From NCBI RefSeq assembly GCF_000468035.1, contig NZ_KI260539.1, forward strand, positions 146,718 through 210,717: a DNA stretch of 64,000 nt, in the 5' to 3' direction. Origin of the DNA: Selenomonas sp. oral taxon 892 str. F0426 (GTDB taxonomy: Bacteria; Bacillota; Negativicutes; Selenomonadales; Selenomonadaceae). Both the position numbers and the translations under genes were made by a program. The notes beneath the pieces were generated by a model, which saw only the letters and a list, made by a program, of their open reading frames with translations, had not been told where the DNA came from and made no database searches. Position 1 is the first letter of the stretch. Each line of letters starts with the position of its first letter. Shown in pieces: positions 19,811 to 26,976 of this stretch.

Positions 19811-20144
19811 AAGGGACTGTTGCACGAAGCTAGAAAACTTCATGCAACAGTCCCTTGTTATTATGTCAGCGGTATCGCTACAAGCGCCCCTTCCACCGCT
19901 ACGCGGTCCCCCTCCCCCGTGACGCACGGGGGAGGCTGGAATTATGGCATCTTAGCTTCCCCCGTCAGAGCGGGGGAGCGGTCAACCTCTTCCAATCACA
20001 CTTCGCCTTTCGGCTTGTGTTCTTGGGAGGTTTTCCCATACGACCTGTTACCCGCTCAGCTGCGCCCTTCAGGCTTGCTTCTCGGACAGGTCAGTAAGTG
20101 GCGAGCGCAGCGAGCCGATAGGGGCGTTCATGCAACAGTCCCTT
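19811..20144. mobile_element. Palindrome-rich intergenic element (MITE-like candidate)
   Basis: The 390-base gap between two convergent genes has no gene. An 18-bp direct repeat, TTCATGCAACAGTCCCTT, occurs at 19839-19856 and 20127-20144. The left copy is also the 3' arm of a terminator-like hairpin with 19811-19824. Between the copies lie several G/C hairpins, including CCTCCCCCGTG/CACGGGGGAGG and GCTTCCCCCG/CGGGGGAGC, and GCGCCCCT near the left end faces AGGGGCG at the right end. No transposase is present. It resembles dispersed non-autonomous palindromic repeats. Confidence 0.55.
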
Positions 20145-20184
20145 TTGCTGCAGTGAGAGAATAACAACAAATCGCTGACCGTTC

Positions 20185-20706
20185 TTACTCACCCATCACG
20201 ACGATGGAGCACTTGCGCGTGCGTGCGCGCGTGCGGTCGAAGTCGACGAAGTAGCAGTAGCCCGTTGTCCCCACGGCAAGCTTGCCGCCAGCGACTTCAA
20301 AGGTCTCCGAGGAGCCGATGAGGGTTGCCTTAAGGTGAGCGTCACAGTTCCAGAGTGCTGTGCGGTCACCGCCCGGAAGGTATGCCTCGGCATCCGGCCA
20401 GCTCTCGACGGCACGGTAGTGCTCCTCACCCGGGTACTGGTATTGGTTCCAGCCCGTCTGGTTCGGGATCAGCTTCTCGAGGACGGCGTTCAGATCGTTC
20501 TGCAGGAACTCTGTGCCCGTCTCGTCCACATCGTGCACGAACTCCTCGAAGAAGATCCCGCAGGTCGTATGCGGTGAGATGACAGTTGCAATGCCCTCGT
20601 TGATCTTGCTCTCCTCAATAGCGGCGCTCAGCTCCTCTGTGATGTTGATAAAGGTAGGCGTGCCTCCGTGTGAGGTGAGGGTCAGCTTCTTCTTGAATAC
20701 GGCCAT
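20185..20706 (-). CDS. yjbQ: YjbQ / UPF0047 family protein
   Basis: The 173-residue protein starts at ATG 20706 on the minus strand after AAGGAGATATACAC. Family signatures are ISPHTTCGIFFEEF, the acidic DETGTEFLQNDLNAVLEKLIP, a YPGEEHYRAVE segment, HLKATLIGSSE, and LAVGTTGYCYFVDFDRTR with a C-terminal VVMGE. It is longer than the usual 130-140 residues because of an insert around residues 83-110. Proteins of this family have been reported with weak thiamine-phosphate synthase activity, but their main role is unclear. It lies 18 bases behind an archaeal-type TIM gene and is probably co-transcribed with it under the GntR operator. Confidence 0.85.
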   Translation of the reverse strand: MAVFKKKLTLTSHGGTPTFINITEELSAAIEESKINEGIATVISPHTTCGIFFEEFVHDVDETGTEFLQNDLNAVLEKLIPNQTGWNQYQYPGEEHYRAVESWPDAEAYLPGGDRTALWNCDAHLKATLIGSSETFEVAGGKLAVGTTGYCYFVDFDRTRARTRKCSIVVMGE

Positions 20707-20724
20707 GTGTATATCTCCTTTGCA

Positions 20725-21432
20725 CTATGCCGCGTTTCCCTGTGCCTCACGCACTTCGGCGGCTCGCACGATTGCTGCGGCCATCTCCATGATGCGCTTC
20801 GCCGGATCGGGAGCGTTCAGAATTCCGCTCGTTGCACCGCTGCCGTCTGCACCGAGTCGTACGACGCGGTAGACATCATCTGCCGTCGTGATGCCGGAGG
20901 CGATCATGATGCCTATGGATGGATCGATGCTGCGGATCTTCGCAACGATTGAGGTCGTGTAGCTGTCATCTGCGGTTTTGCCTGTACCGATGAGATCGGT
21001 TGGCTCGCAGAGCAGAATATTGGGGCGGAATGCCGCGATGGCAGTGCCCTCGGCAAGTGAATCTGCGCACGCAATCGTCTCGATGCCCAGTTCGCGCGCG
21101 CGGACAATCGTCTTTGCAAGCTCGGCCATTGTCATGGGGTTCTCTGCGTGGTTGAGGAAGGTTGCGCGCGCTCCTGCCTCATAGAGTGCCTCGGGCAGGA
21201 GATGTCCCATGCCGCGGCCGGGGCGCAGGCTCTCCATCGCCTGTGCCGTGACAATAATCGCCTCGGTGTTTTCTCTCACGCAGCGAATATCAGAGAAGGG
21301 ACAGGTGAAATAGATCTTGAGCCCTGTCTCCTTGGCCGCATGATCAGCAGCCTGTGCGAGTGCAAGTGACTCCTTGCCATAGAGATAGGATTTTGGATTG
21401 ACAACAAGGAATGGGGCAAGACTGCTCTTCAT
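20725..21432 (-). CDS. Archaeal-type triosephosphate isomerase-like protein
   Basis: The 235-residue product starts at ATG 21432 on the minus strand after AGGAGGTCAT. The catalytic triad is readable: K14 in NPKSY, H95 in FLNHAEN and E143 in LCEPTDLIGTG. The phosphate loop is ASGITTADDV followed by GADGSGATSGI. The short length and the LPEALYEAGARATFLNHAEN style match the archaeal TIM class, not the roughly 250-residue bacterial glycolytic enzyme. In erythritol degraders a TIM paralogue isomerises tetrulose phosphates. Here it is the first gene of a divergent operon with yjbQ, with GntR-type operators in its promoter, so a catabolic rather than glycolytic role is likely. Confidence 0.82.
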   Translation of the reverse strand: MKSSLAPFLVVNPKSYLYGKESLALAQAADHAAKETGLKIYFTCPFSDIRCVRENTEAIIVTAQAMESLRPGRGMGHLLPEALYEAGARATFLNHAENPMTMAELAKTIVRARELGIETIACADSLAEGTAIAAFRPNILLCEPTDLIGTGKTADDSYTTSIVAKIRSIDPSIGIMIASGITTADDVYRVVRLGADGSGATSGILNAPDPAKRIMEMAAAIVRAAEVREAQGNAA

Positions 21433-21460
21433 GATATGACCTCCTGTATAGAATGAGTTG

Positions 21461-21507
21461 TTACCAATGGTTAGTTTAATATTACCATAGGTAAAATACA
21501 CATGCAA
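21461..21507 (-). promoter_or_regulatory. Promoter of the TIM-yjbQ operon with two GntR-type operators
   Basis: On the minus strand TTGCAT (21507-21502) and TAATAT (21484-21479) have a 17-base spacer. A perfect palindrome TTACCATAGGTAA (21482-21494) overlaps the -10 and spacer. A second near-palindrome TTACCAATGGTTA (21461-21473) lies just downstream, centre-to-centre 21 bp (two helical turns). Binding would block this promoter. Confidence 0.75.
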
Positions 21508-21519
21508 GGCGGTTTCCTG

Positions 21520-21549
21520 TTGACAACGGCATAAGTAATCACATACTAT
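21520..21549 (+). promoter_or_regulatory. Promoter of the GntR regulator gene
   Basis: TTGACA (21520-21525) and TACTAT (21544-21549) are 18 bases apart. It diverges from the TIM-yjbQ promoter and shares its operators. Confidence 0.55.
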
Positions 21550-21580
21550 AACAAAAGTAAAAGAGGAGGAAGGCGTACGC

Positions 21581-22306
21581 ATGACGAGTAAAAAACGACC
21601 ACTGCACGAGAAGATCCGCGATGCGATGGAGCGGCAATTCGCAGACCTTGCCTATTTCTCGCCAATTCCGGGGGAGCGGGAACTCTGCCAGACGCTCGGC
21701 GTGAGCCGCCCAACGGTGCGCAAGGCACTTGAGCTTCTCGAGGCAGAGAACAAGATTGTACGCATGCAGGGGCGTGGTTCGTTCTACACGGGAGAGAAGA
21801 TCCCTGTGGACTACTCCGAGGCAGCACAGCGCGGATTCGGTCTTGCGCAGATGTTCTCTGCAGAGGGGCGTGTCACGCGCAGTACAGTTCTCCAGCAAGT
21901 GGTAGAGCCTGCGCGCGGCAACCTCGCCGCAATGCTCGGACTTGCTGAGGAGACGCTTGTCTTTCATCTCAAACGACTGCGCTATGTGGATGATCGTATC
22001 TATGCTGTCACAGACGACTATATCCCACTTGCACTTTGCCCAGAGCTTGTACACATCGACTTTACAAAGAACGGGCTTTTGCGTACGCTCGAGGCACATG
22101 ACGTTCAGCCTCATGCAGAGGACAAAACTATCGAGGTCATCCGAGCGACACCTGAGATTGCGCTCTATCTCGAGGTGGGAGAAGAGGCTCCTGTCTTTGT
22201 CACACGGATTCTGACGACGGATCGCGAGGGACGGATCATACAGTATGCGACATCCAAGGCAGATGCGTTCCGCAGTCGATTCCGCGTGCGTTCAACTAAA
22301 AAATAA
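21581..22306 (+). CDS. GntR-family (HutC/UTRA) transcriptional regulator
   Basis: This 241-residue protein starts at ATG 21581 after AGAGGAGGAAGG. The N-terminal winged helix (about 8-72) reads IPGERELCQTLGVSRPTVRKAL, the canonical GntR recognition helix, followed by MQGRGSFY. The remainder is a UTRA ligand domain with VFHLKRLRYVDDRIYAVTDDYIP and a final TRILTTDREGRIIQYATSKADAFRSRF-like strand. UTRA domains usually bind phosphorylated sugars. Three copies of a TWACC-N3-GGTWA palindrome flank the gene (two upstream, one at its 3' end before the aldolase promoter), which are the likely targets. Confidence 0.93.
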   Translation: MTSKKRPLHEKIRDAMERQFADLAYFSPIPGERELCQTLGVSRPTVRKALELLEAENKIVRMQGRGSFYTGEKIPVDYSEAAQRGFGLAQMFSAEGRVTRSTVLQQVVEPARGNLAAMLGLAEETLVFHLKRLRYVDDRIYAVTDDYIPLALCPELVHIDFTKNGLLRTLEAHDVQPHAEDKTIEVIRATPEIALYLEVGEEAPVFVTRILTTDREGRIIQYATSKADAFRSRFRVRSTKK

Positions 22307-22352
22307 CCACTGGTAAATAAATATTGACAAATGGATTTCTCTGAAATATGAT
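22304..22352 (+). promoter_or_regulatory. Aldolase-gene promoter with GntR-type operator
   Basis: TTGACA (22324-22329) and TATGAT (22347-22352) have a 17-base spacer, a near-consensus promoter. The palindrome TAACCACTGGTAA (22304-22316), third copy of the motif at 21.46-21.49 kb, sits just upstream of the -35 and overlaps the GntR stop codon. Confidence 0.78.
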
Positions 22353-22393
22353 ACCCACAACATCAACATGCTTTCAGAGAAGGAGGAATCTCT

Positions 22394-23230
22394 ATGCTGG
22401 TCGATGGAAAATCTGTGCTGGATGCCGCAAAGGCAGGGCATTACGGCATTGTCGCTCCTGATTTTCTCACGCTGAACGCCGCACGCGTTTTTGTGCAGAC
22501 GGCGGATGCACTCAAAACGCCGATTCTGCTCTCCTTTGCACAGGGGCACGCAGGATTGATCTCTCTCGAGGAGGCTGCGCTCGTCGGCAAATACTGGACA
22601 GAAAAAGTGGATACGCCGATTGTGCTGCATCTCGACCACGGGCAGGACTTTGATTTTCTCCGACATGCTATAGAGCTTGGTTTTACCTCCGTTATGCTGG
22701 ATGCCTCAATGAAGGATATGGATGAGAACATCCGGCTGACGCAGGAGGTAGTCACCTACGCACATGCGAAGAGCGTGAGTGTCGAGGCGGAGATCGGTCA
22801 TGTCGGCGGTGCCTCTGAGGGCGTCGAGGGGGCGACCTCGGACAGCGTCTATACGACGGTCGAGGAGGCTACGGCCTTCGTTCAGGCAACGGGTGTGGAT
22901 TCACTTGCCGTTTCTATCGGTACGTCGCATGGTGTCTATGCGAGCAATCAGACACCGGAGCTGAACTTCACACGGCTGCATGAACTCGCTGCCGCCGTTC
23001 CTGTACCGCTTGTCCTGCACGGTGGTTCCGGCACGGGGGATGAAAACTTGCGCCGTGCTGTACGCGAGGGGATTGCAAAACTCAACGTCTATACGGACTT
23101 CCTTGTGGGGGCGATGGCAGAGATCAAGGCGGCGCAGACGGACTCCCTGATTGAGACACAGAAGGCGGCGGACGAGGGGATGCGAAAGGTCTTGACGCAC
23201 TATATCCAGCTGATTTCCAAAACATCATGA
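22394..23230 (+). CDS. Class II (zinc) aldolase, fructose/tagatose-bisphosphate type
   Basis: The 278-residue protein starts at ATG 22394 after AAGGAGGAA. It has the FbaA/GatY/KbaY fold: VLHLDHGQDFDFLRHAIELGFTSVMLD-like segment, VEAEIGHVGG, SIGTSHGVY and LHGGSGTGDENL supply the zinc histidines and the catalytic Asp. The family cleaves ketose 1,6-bisphosphates to dihydroxyacetone phosphate plus an aldehyde. Substrate stereochemistry cannot be told from sequence. It precedes a glucitol-type PTS and follows the GntR gene, so it probably performs the cleavage step of the imported polyol. A terminator-like hairpin separates it from the PTS genes. Confidence 0.88.
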   Translation: MLVDGKSVLDAAKAGHYGIVAPDFLTLNAARVFVQTADALKTPILLSFAQGHAGLISLEEAALVGKYWTEKVDTPIVLHLDHGQDFDFLRHAIELGFTSVMLDASMKDMDENIRLTQEVVTYAHAKSVSVEAEIGHVGGASEGVEGATSDSVYTTVEEATAFVQATGVDSLAVSIGTSHGVYASNQTPELNFTRLHELAAAVPVPLVLHGGSGTGDENLRRAVREGIAKLNVYTDFLVGAMAEIKAAQTDSLIETQKAADEGMRKVLTHYIQLISKTS

Positions 23231-23244
23231 TCATCTAAGAGCAG

Positions 23245-23268
23245 ACTGCCGTATTCCGGCAGTTTTTC
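23245..23268 (+). terminator. Terminator or attenuator between aldolase and PTS genes
   Basis: ACTGCCG (23245-23251) pairs with CGGCAGT (23257-23263) and TTTTT follows. With the promoter at 23352-23380 it makes the PTS genes a separate transcription unit. Confidence 0.75.
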
Positions 23269-23337
23269 TTTTGAGCATGCTGCATAGGAACAAATGACAA
23301 AAGCGTGTATGTGCGGCGAGATACATTGACAAAAATT

Positions 23338-23380
23338 CAACAAACCGTTTGTTGTGAAAAATGTAATCCAATGATATAAT
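23338..23380 (+). promoter_or_regulatory. Promoter of the glucitol-type PTS operon with 17-bp palindromic operator
   Basis: TTGTGA (23352-23357) and TATAAT (23375-23380) have a 17-base spacer. The perfect palindrome CAACAAAC-C-GTTTGTTG (23338-23354) runs into the -35. It differs from the GntR motif, so another regulator (for example the SorC-type protein at 25984) may act here. Confidence 0.7.
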
Positions 23381-23421
23381 TCCTATCAGTATACGAGAGA
23401 AAATGAGGGGGAGGTCATTCG

Positions 23422-23862
23422 TTGCAGACAGAGGCACTTTTGGGGGGATTGTTTCTGCTCTTTGTCATCCAGGTCATTGGGACGCATTTGCAGGTCAAGG
23501 AGTACAAACGTGCCGTACGTGAGATGCACAGGCTCGGCAACGTGGGCATTGGCTCACGCAGGCGGAAGCTGGGGCCGTCGAACATTGTCGTCATTGCGTG
23601 CAATTCGGACGGCGAGATCCTGGACGGGCGCATCATGCAGGGGATGACCATTCTCAGCAGGTTCGGGCCAATAAAGGAGATCGTCGGACGTACGATCTAT
23701 GATCTGCATGAGGAGTATGCAGCACTGCCGGAGAAACGGCGTGTGCACTACAAGGGACATTTGCAGGCACTCGAGGCACTCATCATACGGCTGTCACAGA
23801 CAACAGAACGTGCAGAGGAACCTGTACCTGAGCAACAGAAAGATCTGCATCATCATAACTAA
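23422..23862 (+). CDS. gutM: Glucitol operon activator-like protein GutM
   Basis: This 146-residue protein starts at TTG 23422, seven bases after GGGGGAGGT. One N-terminal membrane segment (LLGGLFLLFVIQVIGT) is followed by QVKEYKRAVREMHRLGNVGIGSRR and a small domain containing VVIACNSDGEILDGRIMQGMTI, typical of GutM/SrlM. In enterobacteria GutM activates the srl operon. It sits first in the PTS operon, 12 bases before the EIIBC gene. Confidence 0.9.
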   Translation: MQTEALLGGLFLLFVIQVIGTHLQVKEYKRAVREMHRLGNVGIGSRRRKLGPSNIVVIACNSDGEILDGRIMQGMTILSRFGPIKEIVGRTIYDLHEEYAALPEKRRVHYKGHLQALEALIIRLSQTTERAEEPVPEQQKDLHHHN

Positions 23863-23874
23863 GGAGGAAAATGA

Positions 23875-24861
23875 ATGTATCAGTCATTGAAAATTGTCGC
23901 CGGCAACGGAGGCTGGGGCGGGCCGCTCGTTCTCGTTCCCACCGAGACGCGCAATAAGATCGTCAGTGTGACGGGCGGCGGCATTCACCCGCTTGCGGCA
24001 AAAATCGCTGAGATGACGGGCTGTACACCCGTGGATGGGTTCTCGACAGGGGTGCCGGATGAGGAGATCCTGCTTGCTGTTGTGGACTGCGGCGGAACGG
24101 CGCGCTGCGGGGTTTATCCGAAAAAGGGCATTCTGACTGCAAACGTGCTGCCGGTCGGAAAGACAGGCCCCCTCGCTCAGTTCATTACAAAGGAACTCTA
24201 TGTCTCAGCGGTCGACTTCTCCTGTCTTTCACTGGCGGATGCGAGTGAGAGCATGGCAGCAGCGACACCTGTGCATACCCCGAAGAGCAAGGAGCAGGCA
24301 AAGGCAGAGATCGCAGAGATGCAGGCTGGGAAGAAAAAGAATTTCGTCACGCGTCTCGGCATTGCCATCGGCGGTGTTGTCAATAAGTTTTATGCCGCAG
24401 GCCGTGAGACTATCGATATCACGATCAAGAGCATCCTGCCGTTCATGGCATTCGTCTCCATGATCCTCGGCATTATCTCCATCTCCGGACTTGGCAATGT
24501 CATTGCGACCACGATCTCGCCGCTCGCGAGCACCTTGCCTGGCATGCTCGTCATCTCCCTCGTGTGTGCGATTCCATTTATCTCTCCTGTGCTTGGTCCC
24601 GGCGCGGTCATTGCGCAGGTGGTGGGAACGCTCCTCGGCGCACAGATCGGCATGGGCAATATCCCTCCGCAGTATGCACTGCCCGCACTCTTTGCGATCA
24701 ATGCGCAGGTTGGTGCGGACTTCGTCCCAGTCGGCCTCAGTCTTGGCGAGGCGGATCCTGAGACGATTGAGCTCGGCGTACCTGCCGTTCTCTATTCACG
24801 CATGATTACAGGCCCTTTGGCGGTTCTGATCGCCTACGCGGCAAGCATTGGCCTTTACTAA
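23875..24861 (+). CDS. srlE: PTS glucitol/sorbitol family EIIB-C component
   Basis: The 328-residue protein starts at ATG 23875 after AAGGAGG. The N-terminal cytosolic EIIB domain (about 1-125) contains IVAGNGGWGGPLVLVPTE and a candidate phosphorylated Cys in VDCGGTARCGVYP. A charged linker leads to membrane segments from about 180 onward, with ILPFMAFVSMILGII and GPGAVIAQVVGTLLG. The organisation matches SrlE/GutE of the glucitol family. With the next two genes it forms a full PTS permease that imports and phosphorylates a hexitol or similar polyol. Confidence 0.93.
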   Translation: MYQSLKIVAGNGGWGGPLVLVPTETRNKIVSVTGGGIHPLAAKIAEMTGCTPVDGFSTGVPDEEILLAVVDCGGTARCGVYPKKGILTANVLPVGKTGPLAQFITKELYVSAVDFSCLSLADASESMAAATPVHTPKSKEQAKAEIAEMQAGKKKNFVTRLGIAIGGVVNKFYAAGRETIDITIKSILPFMAFVSMILGIISISGLGNVIATTISPLASTLPGMLVISLVCAIPFISPVLGPGAVIAQVVGTLLGAQIGMGNIPPQYALPALFAINAQVGADFVPVGLSLGEADPETIELGVPAVLYSRMITGPLAVLIAYAASIGLY

Positions 24862-24880
24862 TTGGGAGGGATATAGTATT

Positions 24881-25408
24881 ATGGAACTGATAGCAACAGC
24901 AGCAAACGGCTTTATGGATCTTTTTCGTGCGGGCGCAGCGATCTTTGTATCTTGGGTCACGGGGATTATCCCTCTGCTCGTCATCATGATGACAGCGGTC
25001 AACTCGATGATCAAGCTCATTGGTGAGGATCGCGTGAATGGTGTAGCGCAGCGGGCAACGCAGAACATTGTCACACGCTATACTGTGCTTCCCGTTCTTG
25101 CCGTGCTCTTTCTCGGCAACCCCATGTGCTACACGTTCGGCAACTTCGTCGATCAAAAGTACAAGCCTGCGTACTATGACGCGGCGGTCAGCTTTGTACA
25201 TCCCGTGACGGGGCTCTTCCCGCATGCGAACGGCGGTGAGCTCTTCGTCTATATGGGCATCGCAGCCGGTATTACAACGCTTGGGCTGCCGCTCGGGGAT
25301 CTCGCCGTCCGCTATTTCCTCGTCGGCATCGTCGTCATCCTCATTCGCGGCATTGTCACGGAGAAGATCTATCTCTATATGAAGCGCCGTGAGGCGAACC
25401 AGGCATAA
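24881..25408 (+). CDS. srlA: PTS glucitol/sorbitol family EIIC component
   Basis: The product (175 residues) starts at ATG 24881, ten bases after GGGAGGG. It is an integral membrane protein with FRAGAAIFVSWVTGIIPLLVIMM, the family segment NPMCYTFGNFVDQKYKPAYYDAA and HPVTGLFPHANGGELFVYMGIAAG. It corresponds to SrlA/GutA (EIIC2). It lies 19 bases after the EIIBC gene. Confidence 0.93.
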   Translation: MELIATAANGFMDLFRAGAAIFVSWVTGIIPLLVIMMTAVNSMIKLIGEDRVNGVAQRATQNIVTRYTVLPVLAVLFLGNPMCYTFGNFVDQKYKPAYYDAAVSFVHPVTGLFPHANGGELFVYMGIAAGITTLGLPLGDLAVRYFLVGIVVILIRGIVTEKIYLYMKRREANQA

Positions 25409-25470
25409 GGAAGTGCCTCACACAGACCCATCCAGGACCAGGGCTTTTTTATGAGACAGGAGGGTGCAGT

Positions 25471-25842
25471 ATGAAATACTATTGTGAGATTACGAGTTGG
25501 GGAGAGGAGTCTCTGCTCTTCCTTGATGATCCGAATGCGAACTTTATCATCATATTCAACAACAATGCGCCGGCCGAACTGGCCGAGTTCTCCGTGCTTC
25601 ATACGCCTGCAAACTACAACGCAGATCCGGCTGTCGGTGATACGATGATCATCTGCGACAAGGCGTTTACGATCACGGCGATTGGTGAGGAGGCTCTGCA
25701 CACACTGCGGGAGCTTGGACACTGTACCCTCTCCTTTAAGGGGGGCGAGACACCGGAGCGTCCCGGCTGCATCATGCTCCAGGGTGATGTGGCGCTTACG
25801 AAGGACGATGTCAGAATGGGTGCCACCATCGAAGTGCATTGA
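25471..25842 (+). CDS. srlB: PTS glucitol/sorbitol family EIIA component
   Basis: The 123-residue soluble protein starts at ATG 25471 after AGGAGGG. It matches SrlB/GutB: YYCEITSWGEES, an FSVLHTPANYN segment holding the probable phosphorylated His (residue 43), and GDTMIICDKAFTITAIGEEA near the middle. It transfers phosphate from HPr to EIIB. It closes the operon, being followed by a strong terminator. Confidence 0.93.
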   Translation: MKYYCEITSWGEESLLFLDDPNANFIIIFNNNAPAELAEFSVLHTPANYNADPAVGDTMIICDKAFTITAIGEEALHTLRELGHCTLSFKGGETPERPGCIMLQGDVALTKDDVRMGATIEVH

Positions 25843-25851
25843 TGGCGGCTA

Positions 25852-25885
25852 GGGAGCTGCCGCAGCAGCGGCAGCTCCCTTTTTT
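25852..25885 (+). terminator. Rho-independent terminator after the PTS operon
   Basis: A perfect 12-bp stem (25852-25863 with 25868-25879, loop AGCA) is followed by TTTTTT. Confidence 0.95.
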
Positions 25886-25983
25886 GGCAATATGATAGAA
25901 AATATGTCAATATCAGCTGCAAAAGACAGAATGTGTTCCGCATAGAGTTCCAACAGTGACGGATCGCTGCGAGGGAGTTCACA

Positions 25984-26943
25984 ATGAAGAAAATTGTTGA
26001 TGATGTGCGCCTCATTTTCAAATGCTGCAGTCTCTATTATCAAGATGGTCTGGGGCAGAAGGAGATCTGTGAGGTGCTGGGCATCTCGCGTCCGACGGTT
26101 TCGCGCATGCTTACGATAGGTAAGGAGCGCGGCATTGTCCGTATCGAGATCCAGAATCCTGACAACATCGCATATGGGAAGATGGAGCGTGAGCTGGAGA
26201 AGAAATACAATCTGCAGGAGGTTATCATCGTTCCGTCCAGTCCCATATCGGGCGGGCAGTACCCGATCAATTCAGAGATCGGCAGTGCGACGCTTGAGTA
26301 TTTGTCGCGGGTACTGATGGACGGCTACCTCGTCGGCATTACGATGGGATTGGCAATTCAAAATGTCGTGCGCTCGGATTATTTTATCCGAAATCCGATC
26401 AAGGCGACCTTTGTGCCGCTCGTTGGCGGTGTAGCAGAGAGTCGTCTCGACATTCACTCCAACTACCTCGCGCAGGAATTTGCCGATCGCTTTGTCGGAG
26501 ACTGTGTCCAGTTCTTTTCCCCCGCGGTATTTTCACGCCGTGAGGTGCTCGAGGGCTTCCTAGAGGAGAAGACGATCCGCAATGTGATTCGTCTCTACAC
26601 ACGTCTCGACCTCGTCCTGATGGGGATTGGGATCCCCTCGACGGAGCACTCGACAATTCTGCAGACGGGCTATGTCGACCACACGATCCTCGAGGAGTTT
26701 GCGGCACGCGGCGCAGTTGGCGATATTGCGCTTCGATACTTCGATGCCAATGGAGATACAAGTCCGTTCCAGGAATTCAACGAGCGCGTGGCCGGCATCT
26801 CCCTTGATACGCTGAAGAAGATCGTGCGGCGCGTCGGTGTTGCGGGTGGACGGGCGAAGAAGGACGCGGTTCTCGGCGCCATCCGCGGCGGGTTCATCAA
26901 TGTGCTCATCACGGACATTGATTGCGCGGAACATCTGATTTAG
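25984..26943 (+). CDS. SorC/DeoR-family sugar-binding transcriptional regulator
   Basis: This 319-residue protein starts at ATG 25984 after GAGGGAG. The N-terminal helix-turn-helix (about 8-55) reads YYQDGLGQKEICEVLGISRPTVSRML. The rest is the sugar-binding domain with a GYLVGITMGLAIQ segment, FVPLVGG, LVLMGIGIPS, and a C-terminal VGVAGGRAKKDAVLGAIRGGFINVLITD. SorC regulators respond to phosphorylated sugars. Its place right after the PTS terminator suggests it controls that operon, possibly through the palindrome at 23338-23354. Confidence 0.9.
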   Translation: MKKIVDDVRLIFKCCSLYYQDGLGQKEICEVLGISRPTVSRMLTIGKERGIVRIEIQNPDNIAYGKMERELEKKYNLQEVIIVPSSPISGGQYPINSEIGSATLEYLSRVLMDGYLVGITMGLAIQNVVRSDYFIRNPIKATFVPLVGGVAESRLDIHSNYLAQEFADRFVGDCVQFFSPAVFSRREVLEGFLEEKTIRNVIRLYTRLDLVLMGIGIPSTEHSTILQTGYVDHTILEEFAARGAVGDIALRYFDANGDTSPFQEFNERVAGISLDTLKKIVRRVGVAGGRAKKDAVLGAIRGGFINVLITDIDCAEHLI

Positions 26944-26976
26944 CATGGATTTCATACATGTGAGGTGCGTATCTGC

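Noticed and set aside
19820-20164. Short + strand frames within the intergenic element
   Set aside because: They are built on hairpin repeats, have no ribosome site and no similarity to known proteins.
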